NCBI RefSeq assembly: GCF_024158025.1
Contig: NZ_JAMZEL010000002.1
Location: 496,001 to 560,000, forward strand
Direction of reading: 5' to 3'
Source: Runella salmonicolor
GTDB taxonomy: Bacteria > Bacteroidota > Bacteroidia > Cytophagales > Spirosomataceae
DNA length: 64,000 nucleotides
Positions 8,556-17,304 of the stretch are shown piece after piece. Numbering within the stretch: the stretch's first letter is position 1; each line of letters starts with the position of its first letter. Under the pieces are notes generated by a model. The model worked only from the letters and a program-made list of their open reading frames with translations, was not told where the DNA came from and searched no databases. A program made the translations under genes and the position numbers.

Positions 8556-8588
8556 AAAAAAGCTGCACAGTCGTTGTGCAGCTTTTTT
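8556..8588. terminator. bidirectional rho-independent terminator
   Basis: GCTGCAC (8562-8568) pairs with GTGCAGC (8576-8582). Six A's precede the stem and six T's follow it. This suits the convergent symporter (+) and zinc-ribbon (-) genes. Confidence 0.85.
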
Positions 8589-8639
8589 GTTAGTACCCAT
8601 AGCAATGCCCTCCAAACGAAAAGCATCACCGACGATTGA

Positions 8640-9371
8640 TTACTTATATTCAGTGTCTACATCGGCGAAGATACGGCCGCAGTGTTCACAAACGATGATT
8701 TTCTTCTTCTCACGAATATCAGCCTGACGTTGTGGAGGTACAACATTGAAACAACCTCCGCAAGCCCCGCGACGAACCGTTACTACACCAAGGCCGTTGC
8801 CTGAGTTGTTACGAATCTTCGTGTAGGATTTATACAAACGGTCTTCTACTTTGGTAGCCTGGAGATCGCGTTTTTCTAAAAGCTTTTTCTCGTCTTCGTG
8901 ACTTTCAGAAGTGATAACATCCAGCTCTTGTTTTTTAGCTTTCAAGTCTTCGCGACGCTCTTTGAGTAAAGCATCAGTAGCGGCGATTTCTTCTTTTTTG
9001 GCCTTCACTTTGTAATCAGCCTCCCGAGATTTCTTTTCGGCAAGCTCAATTTCAAGGGATTGAAGCTCCATTTCTTTGGTGATGGCGTCGTATTCACGGT
9101 TGTTACGAACGTTCATCTGTTGCTCCTTATAGCGGGCAATCAGTTTTTCCGCGTCTTTCTTTGCGGCTTTGTAACGACTGATTTCATCTTCAAGAGCGCT
9201 GATTTCGCTGTTGAACTTCCCGATGCGGGTTTCAAATCCTGCAATGTCATCTTCTAAATCTCTTACTTCTTCGGGCAAGTCGCCACGGATTTTTTTGATG
9301 TCATCTAATTGAGAGTCAATTTCTTGCAATTTAAGGAGCAAGTCCAGTTTCTGCGCGACTGTCAGTTCCAT
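8640..9371 (-). CDS. coiled-coil protein with C4-type zinc ribbon (COG1579-like)
   Basis: A 243-residue protein. Residues about 10-180 are almost entirely charged heptad-type coiled coil. The C-terminus has a four-cysteine zinc ribbon (CGGC near 205-208 and CEHC near 230-233, in CEHCGRIFADVD). The family is widespread in bacteria; proposed nucleic-acid-binding roles are not settled. It follows the Nif3-family gene by 42 bases on the same strand. These two families are commonly adjacent in Bacteroidota, which supports co-transcription and perhaps a linked role. Confidence 0.82.
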   Translation of the reverse strand: MELTVAQKLDLLLKLQEIDSQLDDIKKIRGDLPEEVRDLEDDIAGFETRIGKFNSEISALEDEISRYKAAKKDAEKLIARYKEQQMNVRNNREYDAITKEMELQSLEIELAEKKSREADYKVKAKKEEIAATDALLKERREDLKAKKQELDVITSESHEDEKKLLEKRDLQATKVEDRLYKSYTKIRNNSGNGLGVVTVRRGACGGCFNVVPPQRQADIREKKKIIVCEHCGRIFADVDTEYK

Positions 9372-9413
9372 TCAGTATTTACGATTTACAATTTTCGATT
9401 TTCAACCTTTTAC

Positions 9414-10514
9414 TCAAGAGCGGTAAAAGACTGGATTTGTATTAGTTTCCGACAAAATTGTCGCAAAATTAACGAATTTTTTCGACAAATATCGCTGTAA
9501 TAATTCTTTTGTGTAAACTTCACTTTCATAATGTCCGACATCACAAATGAGAATTCGTCCGTCGGCATCAAAAAACTCGTGGTACTTGTAATCGGCCGTG
9601 ACAAAAACGTCGGCATTGGCTCCAATGGCGTCGTTGAGGAGAAAGCCACCTGCCCCCCCGCACACCGCCACTTTTTTGATAGAATCGCTCACCAAAGCGG
9701 TATGGCGAATCATCTGCAAGCCCATTGTGTCTTTCAAATGCGTTAAAAATTCATCTCCCGTCATGGCCTTCGGCAATTCGCCTACGGCACCCGCCCCCAC
9801 TTCTTGGTTTAGATTTTGCAAAGCGGAAATATAATACGCTACTTCCTCATACGGATGAGCCTGTTTGAGCGCATTGAGTACTTTTCCCTGCAAATGAGCC
9901 GGAAAGATTACTTCAATCCGATTTTCGGTTACTTCTTCATCTTTCTGAGCGCTCCCGATGAAGGGATTTGCCATTTCATTAGGTCGGAATGTGCCCGTAC
10001 CATTTACCCGAAAACTACAATGGTCATAATTTCCAATGGCCCCCACACCCGCTTCATACAGTGCGTCCAAGACTGCTTGGGTAACTTCTGTCGGGACAAA
10101 ACTAACTAATTTTAGTAGTGTATCCGATTTGGGCGCTAAAACCCTGACCTTTTGAAGTTGAAGTCGCTCGGCAATCATTGAGTTTACTCCCCCCATTACA
10201 TGATCTAGATTGGTATGGATGGCGTAAATGGCGATGTCATTTTTAATAGCTTTGATGATAGTCCGCTCAACGTAATTGCGCCCGTTTAATTTTTTGAGTC
10301 CTTTAAACACAATCGGATGGTGCGCCACAATCAGATTACAGCCTTTAGCAATAGCCTCCTCCACTACGGCCTCCGTCGAGTCAAGCGTGAGCAGTACGCC
10401 CGTCACCTCAGTTTGCGTATTTCCGACAATCAAACCTGCATTATCATACGACTCTTGGTAAGAAAGGGGGGCAAGTTGTTCTAAGTAATGGGTAATTTCT
10501 TTGACAATCGTCAT
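9414..10514 (-). CDS. Nif3-like dinuclear metal-centre hexameric protein (YbgI/DUF34 family)
   Basis: A 366-residue protein of the long Nif3 form. Metal-ligand motifs are visible: H65-H66 in IVAHHPIVF, H100-x-x-x-D104-H105 in IHTNLDH, and the C-terminal D-V-G-H-Y-E-S-E motif (about 325-332). Between the two halves of the metal-binding domain (about 125-245) lies the inserted PII/CutA-like domain typical of the longer family members. The protein is predicted to bind two metal ions and to form a toroidal hexamer. Its biochemical activity is still debated (cyclohydrolase-like or metal-chaperone proposals). It is first gene of a two-gene operon with the zinc-ribbon protein. Confidence 0.88.
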   Translation of the reverse strand: MTIVKEITHYLEQLAPLSYQESYDNAGLIVGNTQTEVTGVLLTLDSTEAVVEEAIAKGCNLIVAHHPIVFKGLKKLNGRNYVERTIIKAIKNDIAIYAIHTNLDHVMGGVNSMIAERLQLQKVRVLAPKSDTLLKLVSFVPTEVTQAVLDALYEAGVGAIGNYDHCSFRVNGTGTFRPNEMANPFIGSAQKDEEVTENRIEVIFPAHLQGKVLNALKQAHPYEEVAYYISALQNLNQEVGAGAVGELPKAMTGDEFLTHLKDTMGLQMIRHTALVSDSIKKVAVCGGAGGFLLNDAIGANADVFVTADYKYHEFFDADGRILICDVGHYESEVYTKELLQRYLSKKFVNFATILSETNTNPVFYRS

Positions 10515-10557
10515 TTTATTTAATTTTGTAACTCTTTAGAAATGAGAATTTTCGAAC

Positions 10558-10596
10558 ATAAAAGCACATTTTTTTATAAAAAAAGCGTGCTTTTAT
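10558..10596. promoter_or_regulatory. perfect 10-bp inverted repeat in divergent intergenic region
   Basis: ATAAAAGCAC (10558-10567) and GTGCTTTTAT (10587-10596) are perfect inverted arms with a 19-base A/T-rich spacer. They lie between the minus-strand Nif3 operon start and the plus-strand tRNA promoter. It could be an operator or a structured leader; the sequence does not decide. Confidence 0.4.
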
Positions 10597-10608
10597 TTGG
10601 TGAATGTA

Positions 10609-10638
10609 TTGCATTGAACGCTAAAAATACTACTTTTG
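10609..10638 (+). promoter_or_regulatory. Bacteroidota-type promoter for the tRNA-Asp pair
   Basis: TTG (10609-10611), a 19-base spacer and TACTTTTG (10631-10638) fit the Bacteroidota TTTG / TAnnTTTG promoter. The first tRNA begins 97 bases after the -7 box. Confidence 0.5.
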
Positions 10639-10734
10639 CACCACTTTTAGCAGAAACCAAAACACAAAACGTTACAACAGTTTCTAATGTTTTTGGTCAC
10701 CCATAAAAGTAGTTTAGTAAATAAAACATACAAT

Positions 10735-10808
10735 GGTTCGGTAGTTCAGTTGGTTAGAATACCTGCCTGTCACGCAGGGGGTCGCGGGTTCGAGTCCCGT
10801 CCGGACCG
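10735..10808 (+). tRNA. tRNA-Asp (anticodon GTC), copy 1
   Basis: 74 bases with acceptor arms GGTTCGG / CCGGACC (one G-U pair), discriminator G, anticodon loop CTGTCAC with GTC, and a T-arm GCGGGTTCGAGTCCCGT. CCA is not encoded. The next copy starts 38 bases downstream. Confidence 0.96.
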
Positions 10809-10846
10809 CCAACAGTGTTTTAGTAACGTTCTTTCAAAGTAAAAAT

Positions 10847-10920
10847 GGTTCGGTAGTTCAGCTGGTTAGAATACCTGCCTGTCACGCAGGGGGTCGCGGG
10901 TTCGAGTCCCGTCCGGACCG
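10847..10920 (+). tRNA. tRNA-Asp (anticodon GTC), copy 2
   Basis: Identical to copy 1 except for one D-arm base (CAGCTGG here, CAGTTGG in copy 1). A terminator follows within six bases, so both tRNAs probably come from one short transcript. Confidence 0.96.
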
Positions 10921-10925
10921 CTTGG

Positions 10926-10952
10926 AAGCTCAGAGAAATCTGAGCTTTTTTT
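10926..10952 (+). terminator. terminator of the tRNA-Asp transcript
   Basis: AAGCTCAG (10926-10933) pairs with CTGAGCTT (10940-10947) over loop AGAAAT, followed by a T-tract. The terminator and its downstream flank (10926-10973) recur at 13724-13771 with two mismatches in 48 bases. Confidence 0.88.
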
Positions 10953-11008
10953 GTTTTATGCCCTTTCTGGCGCTTCTAGGGCACTTTTTTGGACAATCAT
11001 ATTGCTTA

Positions 11009-11050
11009 TTTTTGATACCGTTTTGATTAAAATTGTACGGGTATCAAAAA
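11009..11050. promoter_or_regulatory. perfect 11-bp inverted repeat upstream of the outer-membrane receptor
   Basis: TTTTTGATACC (11009-11019) and GGTATCAAAAA (11040-11050) are perfect arms around a 20-base spacer, 128 bases before the receptor start. A second 7-bp repeat lies at 11055-11061 / 11071-11077. Either could be an operator or leader structure. The rest of 10953-11177 shows no gene. Confidence 0.4.
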
Positions 11051-11177
11051 CATCACCCATTAGAACCACAAATGGGTTTAATTTCCCCCACCTCCATTTT
11101 GAGATTGATTCAAAAACCGAAACTTTTGAACGTATTTTGTCGTATTTTTGGGTGTTTGTTTATCTCACCCCATTCAC

Positions 11178-13643
11178 ATGTTAAGAAAAATTTTGCTTCT
11201 CCCTTTGCTGCTGCACATTTCTCTGGCGGCTTTTACCCAATCAGGTAGTTTTATCAAAGGCAAACTCGTTGACTCGCTGACGACAGAGCCACTGGCTTTT
11301 GCCACGATTCGACTGGAGTCTAAGTCGCAGGGGAGTATGGTTAAGGGAGAAGTGGCCGACGACAAAGGGTCATTTCAGTTTGTGGGCTTAAAAGATGATA
11401 AGTACGTTATTAAGGTCGAATATGTAGGGTATAAAACCAAATACATTGAGGTAAGTTATGACAAAGCCAGCCAAAGGCTTGATTTAGGCTCGATTGCGCT
11501 CAGTCCATCGAGTCAACAACTGGACGTAGTGACGGTAACGGGCATCAAACCCAACGTGGTAGCGACCCTCGAAAAACAGGTTTTCAAAGCCGAACAGTTT
11601 GAAGTGGCACGCGGTGGTACGGCCACCGACGTCCTCAAAAACATCCCCTCGGTGATGGTCAATGCCGAAGGAGAAATTACGGTCAGAGGGTCAAAAGGCT
11701 TTTTGATTTTGGTCAATGGCAAACCTTCGCAGATTGATGCCGCCACGATTTTGTCGCAAATTCCTGCCAATACCATTGAAAAAATAGAAATGATAACGGC
11801 TCCCTCGGCCAAATACGACGCCGACGGCAAAGCAGGAATCATCAATATTGTTACGAAAACAGGCACCAACGACGGTTTGTCGCTGACCACCAACGTCCAA
11901 TACGGCCTGCCGCGCCTGAAAGCCTACGAAAACGCGACTGAACCCCTTCGCTACGGGGCCGATGCCACGCTCAATTATCGCAAAGGAAAGTGGGACGTGA
12001 CAGTTTCGGGAAATTACCTCAAAAACGACATTGCTGGGAGAAGAGAAGGAGATGTTTATACCATTATTAATAACGTATTGACCCAATTTCCAAGCGACGG
12101 CGAGCGGAGCCTAAAACGAGATAACTACGGCGCCCGGGCATCGGTCATTTATACCATTTCAAAATCGGATGAGCTTTCTGCGGGGGTGTATCTTGGTGCC
12201 CGCGACCAGTATCGCACGGCCGATATTTATTACCGAAACAACACCAAAACCAACCTGCTTACCAATCAAGTAGTGGGAAGAACGCAGTATTTTAACCCCA
12301 ACTTGGTACTAAAATCGGGCCAGTTTAAGGTGGTAAACCTCGATTATACCCACAAATTCAAAAACGCCTCGACCTTGAGCGTTTCGGGTCTGTACGAAAA
12401 TGCGCTGATTGATGGCTTTACCAAAAACAGCAATATCAACATCAATAATCTCAGAGACACCCTTCAATACACCCTCAACACAGGCTCTAATCCGCTCCGG
12501 GCCCTTCGCCTCAAAGCAGATTATGAAAAGCAAATAGGCATTGGAAAACTATCAATGGGCTACCAGTACCGTCAACAAAACCAAGAGGGTGTGTTTGTTT
12601 ATTCGGATAAAAACGGCAATAATCAGCCGTTGGTGGTCAATCCTGCTTTTACGGCCAACGTTGCCATTTATAACCGCATTCATGGCCTGTATGCGCAGTA
12701 CGCAGGCAAGTACAAAAAACTAGAATTTTCGTCGGGATTGCGGTATGAGAATGCCCTTCGTGAATTTACAGACGACCGTGGTGGCAAACCCAATGACTTG
12801 AAATTGTCAAATTTGTTCCCTTCGGCCAATTTGCTGTACGATATGGGAAAAGACCTGCGACTCAAAGCCGCCTACAGCCGCCGCGTGCAACGTTCGACCA
12901 ATAATGAGCTGAATCCTTATCCCGAACGCGAACACAGCGAAACCCTCGAACAAGGCGACCCCAACATCCGCCCTGAATTTGTGGGAATTTATGAGTTGGG
13001 ATTGACCAAAGATTTTAAGAAAGTGTCGTTGTACTGGAATGTGTATCGCCAGCAAATTACCGACATCGTTAACCGCGTCAACAGTGTTTATAACGATACC
13101 ATTTTAAACAGAATTTACACCAACGCAGGCAAGGCGCGGTTGATGGGTTCGGAAATAGGGGTGACAATTTCGCCCGTTAAAAAGCTAAAAGTCTTTGTCG
13201 GCGGAAACGTTTATAACCTGAAAATCAAAGGAACATTGTTTGATAAGTCGGTGGTGGTCAATAGCCAAGGCTGGGTGTATTCCATAAATTCCAACCTTAA
13301 TTATCAAATTACGCCAACTCTAAGTACGCAGTTCAATTTGTCGTATTTATCGGCGAGAAACACCGCGCAGGGCGAGGACTCGCGGTTTTATCAGCCTAAT
13401 TTTTCGGTCAAGAAATCATTTATGAACAACAAAATGAGTGTTTCGCTGCTTTGGCAAAATACATCATTCGGGAAAATGAAAGTCAACGAACAACGAATTT
13501 CGACTTGGGGTAGCAATTTTTACACCACTACCAATTACGTCCAAGAAACCAATATTTTCTTGTTAAACCTCTCGTATAGTTTCAACAAAACCGATCGAAA
13601 AACCAAGTTGCCAGCGAGCGAATTTGGCGAGCGCGAGTTCTAA
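11178..13643 (+). CDS. TonB-dependent-receptor-like outer-membrane beta-barrel protein
   Basis: The internal start at 11178 gives an 821-residue protein beginning MLRKILLLPLLLHISLAAFTQ, a clean signal peptide; the longer frame adds ten unlikely residues. After it come a carboxypeptidase-regulatory-like beta-sandwich (about 25-110), a plug domain (about 120-220; TATDVLKNIPSVMVNAEGEI and KYDADGKAGIINI motifs) and a large C-terminal beta-barrel of the outer-membrane-beta-barrel family found in Bacteroidota. It probably imports or exports a ligand across the outer membrane using TonB energy. No SusD partner is nearby, so this is not a SusC-type glycan porter, and the substrate is unknown. It ends in a strong terminator. 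Confidence 0.85.
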   Translation: MLRKILLLPLLLHISLAAFTQSGSFIKGKLVDSLTTEPLAFATIRLESKSQGSMVKGEVADDKGSFQFVGLKDDKYVIKVEYVGYKTKYIEVSYDKASQRLDLGSIALSPSSQQLDVVTVTGIKPNVVATLEKQVFKAEQFEVARGGTATDVLKNIPSVMVNAEGEITVRGSKGFLILVNGKPSQIDAATILSQIPANTIEKIEMITAPSAKYDADGKAGIINIVTKTGTNDGLSLTTNVQYGLPRLKAYENATEPLRYGADATLNYRKGKWDVTVSGNYLKNDIAGRREGDVYTIINNVLTQFPSDGERSLKRDNYGARASVIYTISKSDELSAGVYLGARDQYRTADIYYRNNTKTNLLTNQVVGRTQYFNPNLVLKSGQFKVVNLDYTHKFKNASTLSVSGLYENALIDGFTKNSNININNLRDTLQYTLNTGSNPLRALRLKADYEKQIGIGKLSMGYQYRQQNQEGVFVYSDKNGNNQPLVVNPAFTANVAIYNRIHGLYAQYAGKYKKLEFSSGLRYENALREFTDDRGGKPNDLKLSNLFPSANLLYDMGKDLRLKAAYSRRVQRSTNNELNPYPEREHSETLEQGDPNIRPEFVGIYELGLTKDFKKVSLYWNVYRQQITDIVNRVNSVYNDTILNRIYTNAGKARLMGSEIGVTISPVKKLKVFVGGNVYNLKIKGTLFDKSVVVNSQGWVYSINSNLNYQITPTLSTQFNLSYLSARNTAQGEDSRFYQPNFSVKKSFMNNKMSVSLLWQNTSFGKMKVNEQRISTWGSNFYTTTNYVQETNIFLLNLSYSFNKTDRKTKLPASEFGEREF

Positions 13644-13723
13644 GCCCCAAAGGTTGTTTCGCCAAAAGCCATGATTTTGTTTCCCAGAAATGGCTATTTC
13701 TGGCTTTATTCATATCCACCACA

Positions 13724-13750
13724 AGCTCAGAGAAATCTGAGCTTTTTTTG
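13724..13750 (+). terminator. terminator after the outer-membrane receptor, near-identical to the tRNA-Asp terminator
   Basis: The AAGCTCAG / CTGAGCTT stem (13724-13731 with 13738-13745), loop AGAAAT and T-tract match the one at 10926. Identity continues past the T-tract to about 13771, beyond what terminator function requires. Confidence 0.85.
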
Positions 13751-13797
13751 TTTTATGTCCTTTCTGACGCCGATGGAGAAGCACTTTACACAAAAAA

Positions 13798-15108
13798 TCA
13801 TAATACTCCCACGGCTTTTTTGTATCGCACAGCGGCCACCAAAAAGTTATAAACGCTCGTGAGGTAATTGTTTTCGGCACTTTGCAGGCTGTATTCGGTA
13901 TTTTTTAAATCTGAAAGCAAAATAGTGCCTTTTTCGTAGCGAAAACGATCGGTTTCTAAAATTTGTTGGGCCAAGGTCAAATTGGCTTTTGTATCCTCCA
14001 AGTTGATTTTTTCTTGGTTCAGGGTCTTGATAGCGCTCCGAGCCTCATGGTCAAAATCTGCCTTGAGTTTCTCCACGTTATTACGATTTACTTGGGCCCT
14101 AATTGCGTAATCACGTTTCAAAAAAGTCGTTTGTTTTCCGTCAAAAACGGGAACGTTGAGCTTCAGGCCAAGGTAATTGAACGGAAACCACGTACCAGCA
14201 GCAAAAGGGTTGAAAGTATCATTCAGCTGTAAGGCCGTATAATTTCCATAGGCCGATACCACTGGGGCTAGACGCGCTTTTTGTTTTTGTTCGGTCAACT
14301 CATTGATTTTCAAAGCAGCCTGCTCTTGCAAAATTTCGGGACGCTGATCAACTGGGCCGTCCAATGACAACGATTGATTTTGTTGAAACAAAGAGGTTAA
14401 GTTTTCGGTCAATTCAACTCTTCCCTCACTTTTTAAGCCGATTTGGTATTTTAAATTTTCGATGCTCAACGCCTCGTCTTGTCGAGATTTATTGAGGTTG
14501 GATTGGGCATTATTGTAATCCAATAGTAGGCGCTCGAAGTCATTTTTGAGCAATGTCCCTTTTTCAAACTTCGTTTTTCCCGCTTCCCAATATGCCTTTG
14601 TTCGCTCCACGGTTTTCTGGGCCAAAACCAGTTTCTCCCCCTGAAACAATGCCCCGAAGTAAGCCTCCGTCACGGCCAATTTTAAATCTGACTTTATTTT
14701 TTCAATCGTCACGGTTTGACTTTCAACCGTGGCTTGGTTGAGCTGACGGTCGTATTTTGTGGCCGCATCATAGACTTTTTGCTCGGCACTGAGCCCCACA
14801 TTATTATTAAATGGTACCCCTAAAACCAATTTTACATCTTGCCCGTTGGCAAAAGGCGCATTTTTAAAAACCGAGGTTTGCAACTGCGTATTCCAGCGCA
14901 TATCGGCCGATGCGTTGATTTGGGGAAGCCACTTGGCTTTCAATTTGTCGTTTTCTCCTTCGGCCAACTGAACTTGCAATTGTTGATTTTTGAGTTCCCA
15001 GCGGTTTTCCAACGCCATTTTAATGGCATCATCGAGCGTTAGTCGCTGCGCCGATGCCATTTGAAAACAGAATAAAATTATGTAGATGCAAACGAATGCC
15101 TTTTTCAT
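13798..15108 (-). CDS. TolC-family outer-membrane efflux protein
   Basis: The start at 15108 is preferred because it gives a signal peptide (MKKAFVCIYIILFCFQMASAQ); the longer frame overlaps the upstream permease. About 436 residues. The mature protein opens with LTLDDAIKMALENRWEL and is built of two long helical hairpin repeats (NNAQSNLNKSRQDE, AENNYLTSVYNFLVA), as in trimeric TolC channels. It would form the outer-membrane exit duct for the ABC exporter encoded just upstream. It is the last gene of the operon, 10 bases after the permease stop. Confidence 0.87.
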   Translation of the reverse strand: MKKAFVCIYIILFCFQMASAQRLTLDDAIKMALENRWELKNQQLQVQLAEGENDKLKAKWLPQINASADMRWNTQLQTSVFKNAPFANGQDVKLVLGVPFNNNVGLSAEQKVYDAATKYDRQLNQATVESQTVTIEKIKSDLKLAVTEAYFGALFQGEKLVLAQKTVERTKAYWEAGKTKFEKGTLLKNDFERLLLDYNNAQSNLNKSRQDEALSIENLKYQIGLKSEGRVELTENLTSLFQQNQSLSLDGPVDQRPEILQEQAALKINELTEQKQKARLAPVVSAYGNYTALQLNDTFNPFAAGTWFPFNYLGLKLNVPVFDGKQTTFLKRDYAIRAQVNRNNVEKLKADFDHEARSAIKTLNQEKINLEDTKANLTLAQQILETDRFRYEKGTILLSDLKNTEYSLQSAENNYLTSVYNFLVAAVRYKKAVGVL

Positions 15109-15118
15109 GGCTAAATTT

Positions 15119-16237
15119 TTAAGTTCTAAATACCTGTGCAGGCTCCATTTTGATGATTTTACGCATGGCAAACAAACTCCCCAGAATGGCAATAAAAAGC
15201 GTAACTCCAATCAGGAAGAGCGTTAAATAAGGCGTAATTTTAATATTGAGGCTGGTTTTTGTCACATTTACAAAGCCCCTGAGCAGCACATAGGCCACCC
15301 CAAAACCCACCACCGAATAGAGTACCGCTTGCCATAGAATCAGTTGACGAATGATGCCGTTGGTACCCCCAATGGCTTTGAGCGTTCCGTAGTCTTTAAG
15401 GCGGTCGTTGACGGCCGAAAACATCGTCAAGCCCACGATGGCAAAACCCGTGACAATGGCAAAAATAACCAACAACCCAAACGAAGCGACAATGCCGCTA
15501 TTGAGCGCAAAATATTTTAAACTTTCGTCGGTATATGCTTGTCCATCACGGGCTTTGACGCCCATGATTTCCTTGTTAATATTTTCAACAACTTGCTGAT
15601 TGGTGTAGCCTTTTTCAATCTCCACCAAAAATGCCGACGCCTGGGTCGTGGGAATTTTGCACAGTTTACGTACACGTTCAACGGTCGTAAAACCATACGC
15701 TACGCCCAAGCCTTTTGCTCCTCGGGTATTTCCGCTCAAAAAAACGCGGTTGCCGTTGAATTCAAAATGGTCACCCATCTTGATTTTCTTGGAAGAAATC
15801 TGGTCGTATTCATCGGTAATTATGGCCCCTTCTTGCTGCAAATCCTCCAGACTCCCTTTGACAAAATTCCAAGGCCCACCGATGTGTCTCGGCGATTGTG
15901 TCCCAATGAGCGTGATGGGGGTTTTGGTTCCGTCTTTAAACTTAGCACTCCCCGCCCCTACCACCATTGTATTGACCCTCAACACCCCTGCCACCGTCAT
16001 CAATTCCCGCGATATACGCATATCCAACAGGGGCAAATCACTGACTTGCTGGCTTTTGTCGCTTACTACCCAAACGTACTGCTTGTTGTTTTCGGCCAAC
16101 GAAATCGTTCCTCCCAAAAGTGCAAAGCAGATACCGAGTTGTTGCCCAATCAAAAACACGGACAAGATGATACCAAACAAGATTCCAAACATCTTGGCCT
16201 TGTCGTACCACATAAATTTAAAGGCTTCTTTCAGCAT
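15119..16237 (-). CDS. ABC exporter permease, FtsX/MacB/DevC type
   Basis: A 372-residue protein with one N-terminal membrane span (about 18-40), a large periplasmic domain (about 45-255) and three C-terminal spans (about 260-365) containing LKDYGTLKAIGG, the coupling-helix motif of FtsX-domain permeases, and a final MEPAQVFRT. This topology matches DevC/MacB-like permeases that work mechanically with a periplasmic adaptor and TolC rather than passing substrate through the membrane. The order ATPase, adaptor, permease, TolC makes a complete tripartite exporter. Substrate unknown; lipids, peptides or drugs are all possible. Confidence 0.86.
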   Translation of the reverse strand: MLKEAFKFMWYDKAKMFGILFGIILSVFLIGQQLGICFALLGGTISLAENNKQYVWVVSDKSQQVSDLPLLDMRISRELMTVAGVLRVNTMVVGAGSAKFKDGTKTPITLIGTQSPRHIGGPWNFVKGSLEDLQQEGAIITDEYDQISSKKIKMGDHFEFNGNRVFLSGNTRGAKGLGVAYGFTTVERVRKLCKIPTTQASAFLVEIEKGYTNQQVVENINKEIMGVKARDGQAYTDESLKYFALNSGIVASFGLLVIFAIVTGFAIVGLTMFSAVNDRLKDYGTLKAIGGTNGIIRQLILWQAVLYSVVGFGVAYVLLRGFVNVTKTSLNIKITPYLTLFLIGVTLFIAILGSLFAMRKIIKMEPAQVFRT

Positions 16238-16326
16238 TTTTTGTTAGTTCGTTAGGCATTTTCTGATTTCCAACGGAATTGCCCGCGCGGTTCTGATTTC
16301 CGACTTCCTATTTCCGTTTTCCGTTA

Positions 16327-17286
16327 CTACAAAACAATAATACAATCTACGCGGCTACCAATCAGCGGCATTTTGCCTGATTCAAGGCGAATCGATACAT
16401 CCCTCACGCGACGGTCCTCTTGCTCGGTTGATTGGTCCTTGAAAAGCGATTTTTGCTTTAGATAATCCGCCGCGTAAGTCACAGTACCCGTGGCCAAGGT
16501 ATCGCCTGATGTTTGAGAGAGAATAAAGGCTTTTTGTCCTAACTGCACTCGTTCGGCGTAGAGTTCATCTACTTCGGTTTTGGCAAACAATGCACCATCT
16601 GGGGCAAAATCAGCGATTTTGGTATCATTATTCACATAATCACCCGTTTTTACCAAAACCTTCAGCACTTTTCCCCCCATCAAAGCCCCTACTCTCTTTT
16701 TTTCGACTACGGCTCTGAAGTAATTAATATCTGCTTTTATCTCTTCTACCTTAGCTTGTGCTTGGCGGATGTTGGCCTCGGCGGTCTGGATATCTTTGGT
16801 GAGTTTGTCAAATGTTGCTTTACTATCGTTCAAAGCTTGTTGGGTTTGGGCGTTCCCTTTATATAGTTCAAGATTGCGTTCATAATTATCCCGTGCATTG
16901 TTTTGAGTTATTTTCAGCGCTTCGAGCGTTGCCTGATTGGCTGCGATAGTGGCCTGTTGGGTACCAACTTTACTCTGAGCTTGGCGCAATTGGGCATTTT
17001 CCAAAACTACTTCAACATCTAGCAGCACTTGCCCTTTTTTTACCGCTTGATTATCGTCTATCATTACGCTCAACACCCGCCCACTGGTACCTGCGGTAAG
17101 GCTCATAATGCCATCTTCGGGCTCAATACGCGCCACTCCCAAAATCTGATTCTTGGTCGTGGGCTTAGGAATCGAGTCGGCCTTGGCGGTCGTTTCTTCT
17201 TTGTTTTTTTTGTCGCCACAGCTCGCCAAGGTCAATACCATCACAAGGATACAGCATCCATTTTTCATTAGTGCAATTTTATTCAT
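16327..17286 (-). CDS. periplasmic adaptor (HlyD/membrane fusion protein) lipoprotein
   Basis: A 319-residue predicted lipoprotein (lipobox LASC with Cys23). Order of features: a biotinyl-lipoyl-like half (about 60-85, SVMIDDNQAVKKGQVLLDVE), a long alpha-helical hairpin (about 90-185, Gln/Ala/Asn-rich), the second lipoyl half with KVLVKTGDYVNNDTKIADF, and a beta-barrel C-terminus. This is the usual adaptor layout bridging permease and TolC. It lies 18 bases after the ATPase gene on the same strand. An alternative start six residues in (17268) would shorten the signal sequence but keep the lipobox. Confidence 0.86.
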   Translation of the reverse strand: MNKIALMKNGCCILVMVLTLASCGDKKNKEETTAKADSIPKPTTKNQILGVARIEPEDGIMSLTAGTSGRVLSVMIDDNQAVKKGQVLLDVEVVLENAQLRQAQSKVGTQQATIAANQATLEALKITQNNARDNYERNLELYKGNAQTQQALNDSKATFDKLTKDIQTAEANIRQAQAKVEEIKADINYFRAVVEKKRVGALMGGKVLKVLVKTGDYVNNDTKIADFAPDGALFAKTEVDELYAERVQLGQKAFILSQTSGDTLATGTVTYAADYLKQKSLFKDQSTEQEDRRVRDVSIRLESGKMPLIGSRVDCIIVL

Positions 17287-17304
17287 CGCGTTTTAAGGCT
17301 TTTA

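Noticed and set aside
10558..10596. Inverted repeat as a terminator of the Nif3 operon
   Set aside because: It lies at the 5' side of the operon and upstream of the tRNA promoter, so termination of either is not expected.
15539..16255. Plus-strand ORF of 238 residues opposite the permease
   Set aside because: Antisense to a complete FtsX-type permease with clear operon partners; the translated sequence has no recognisable domain.
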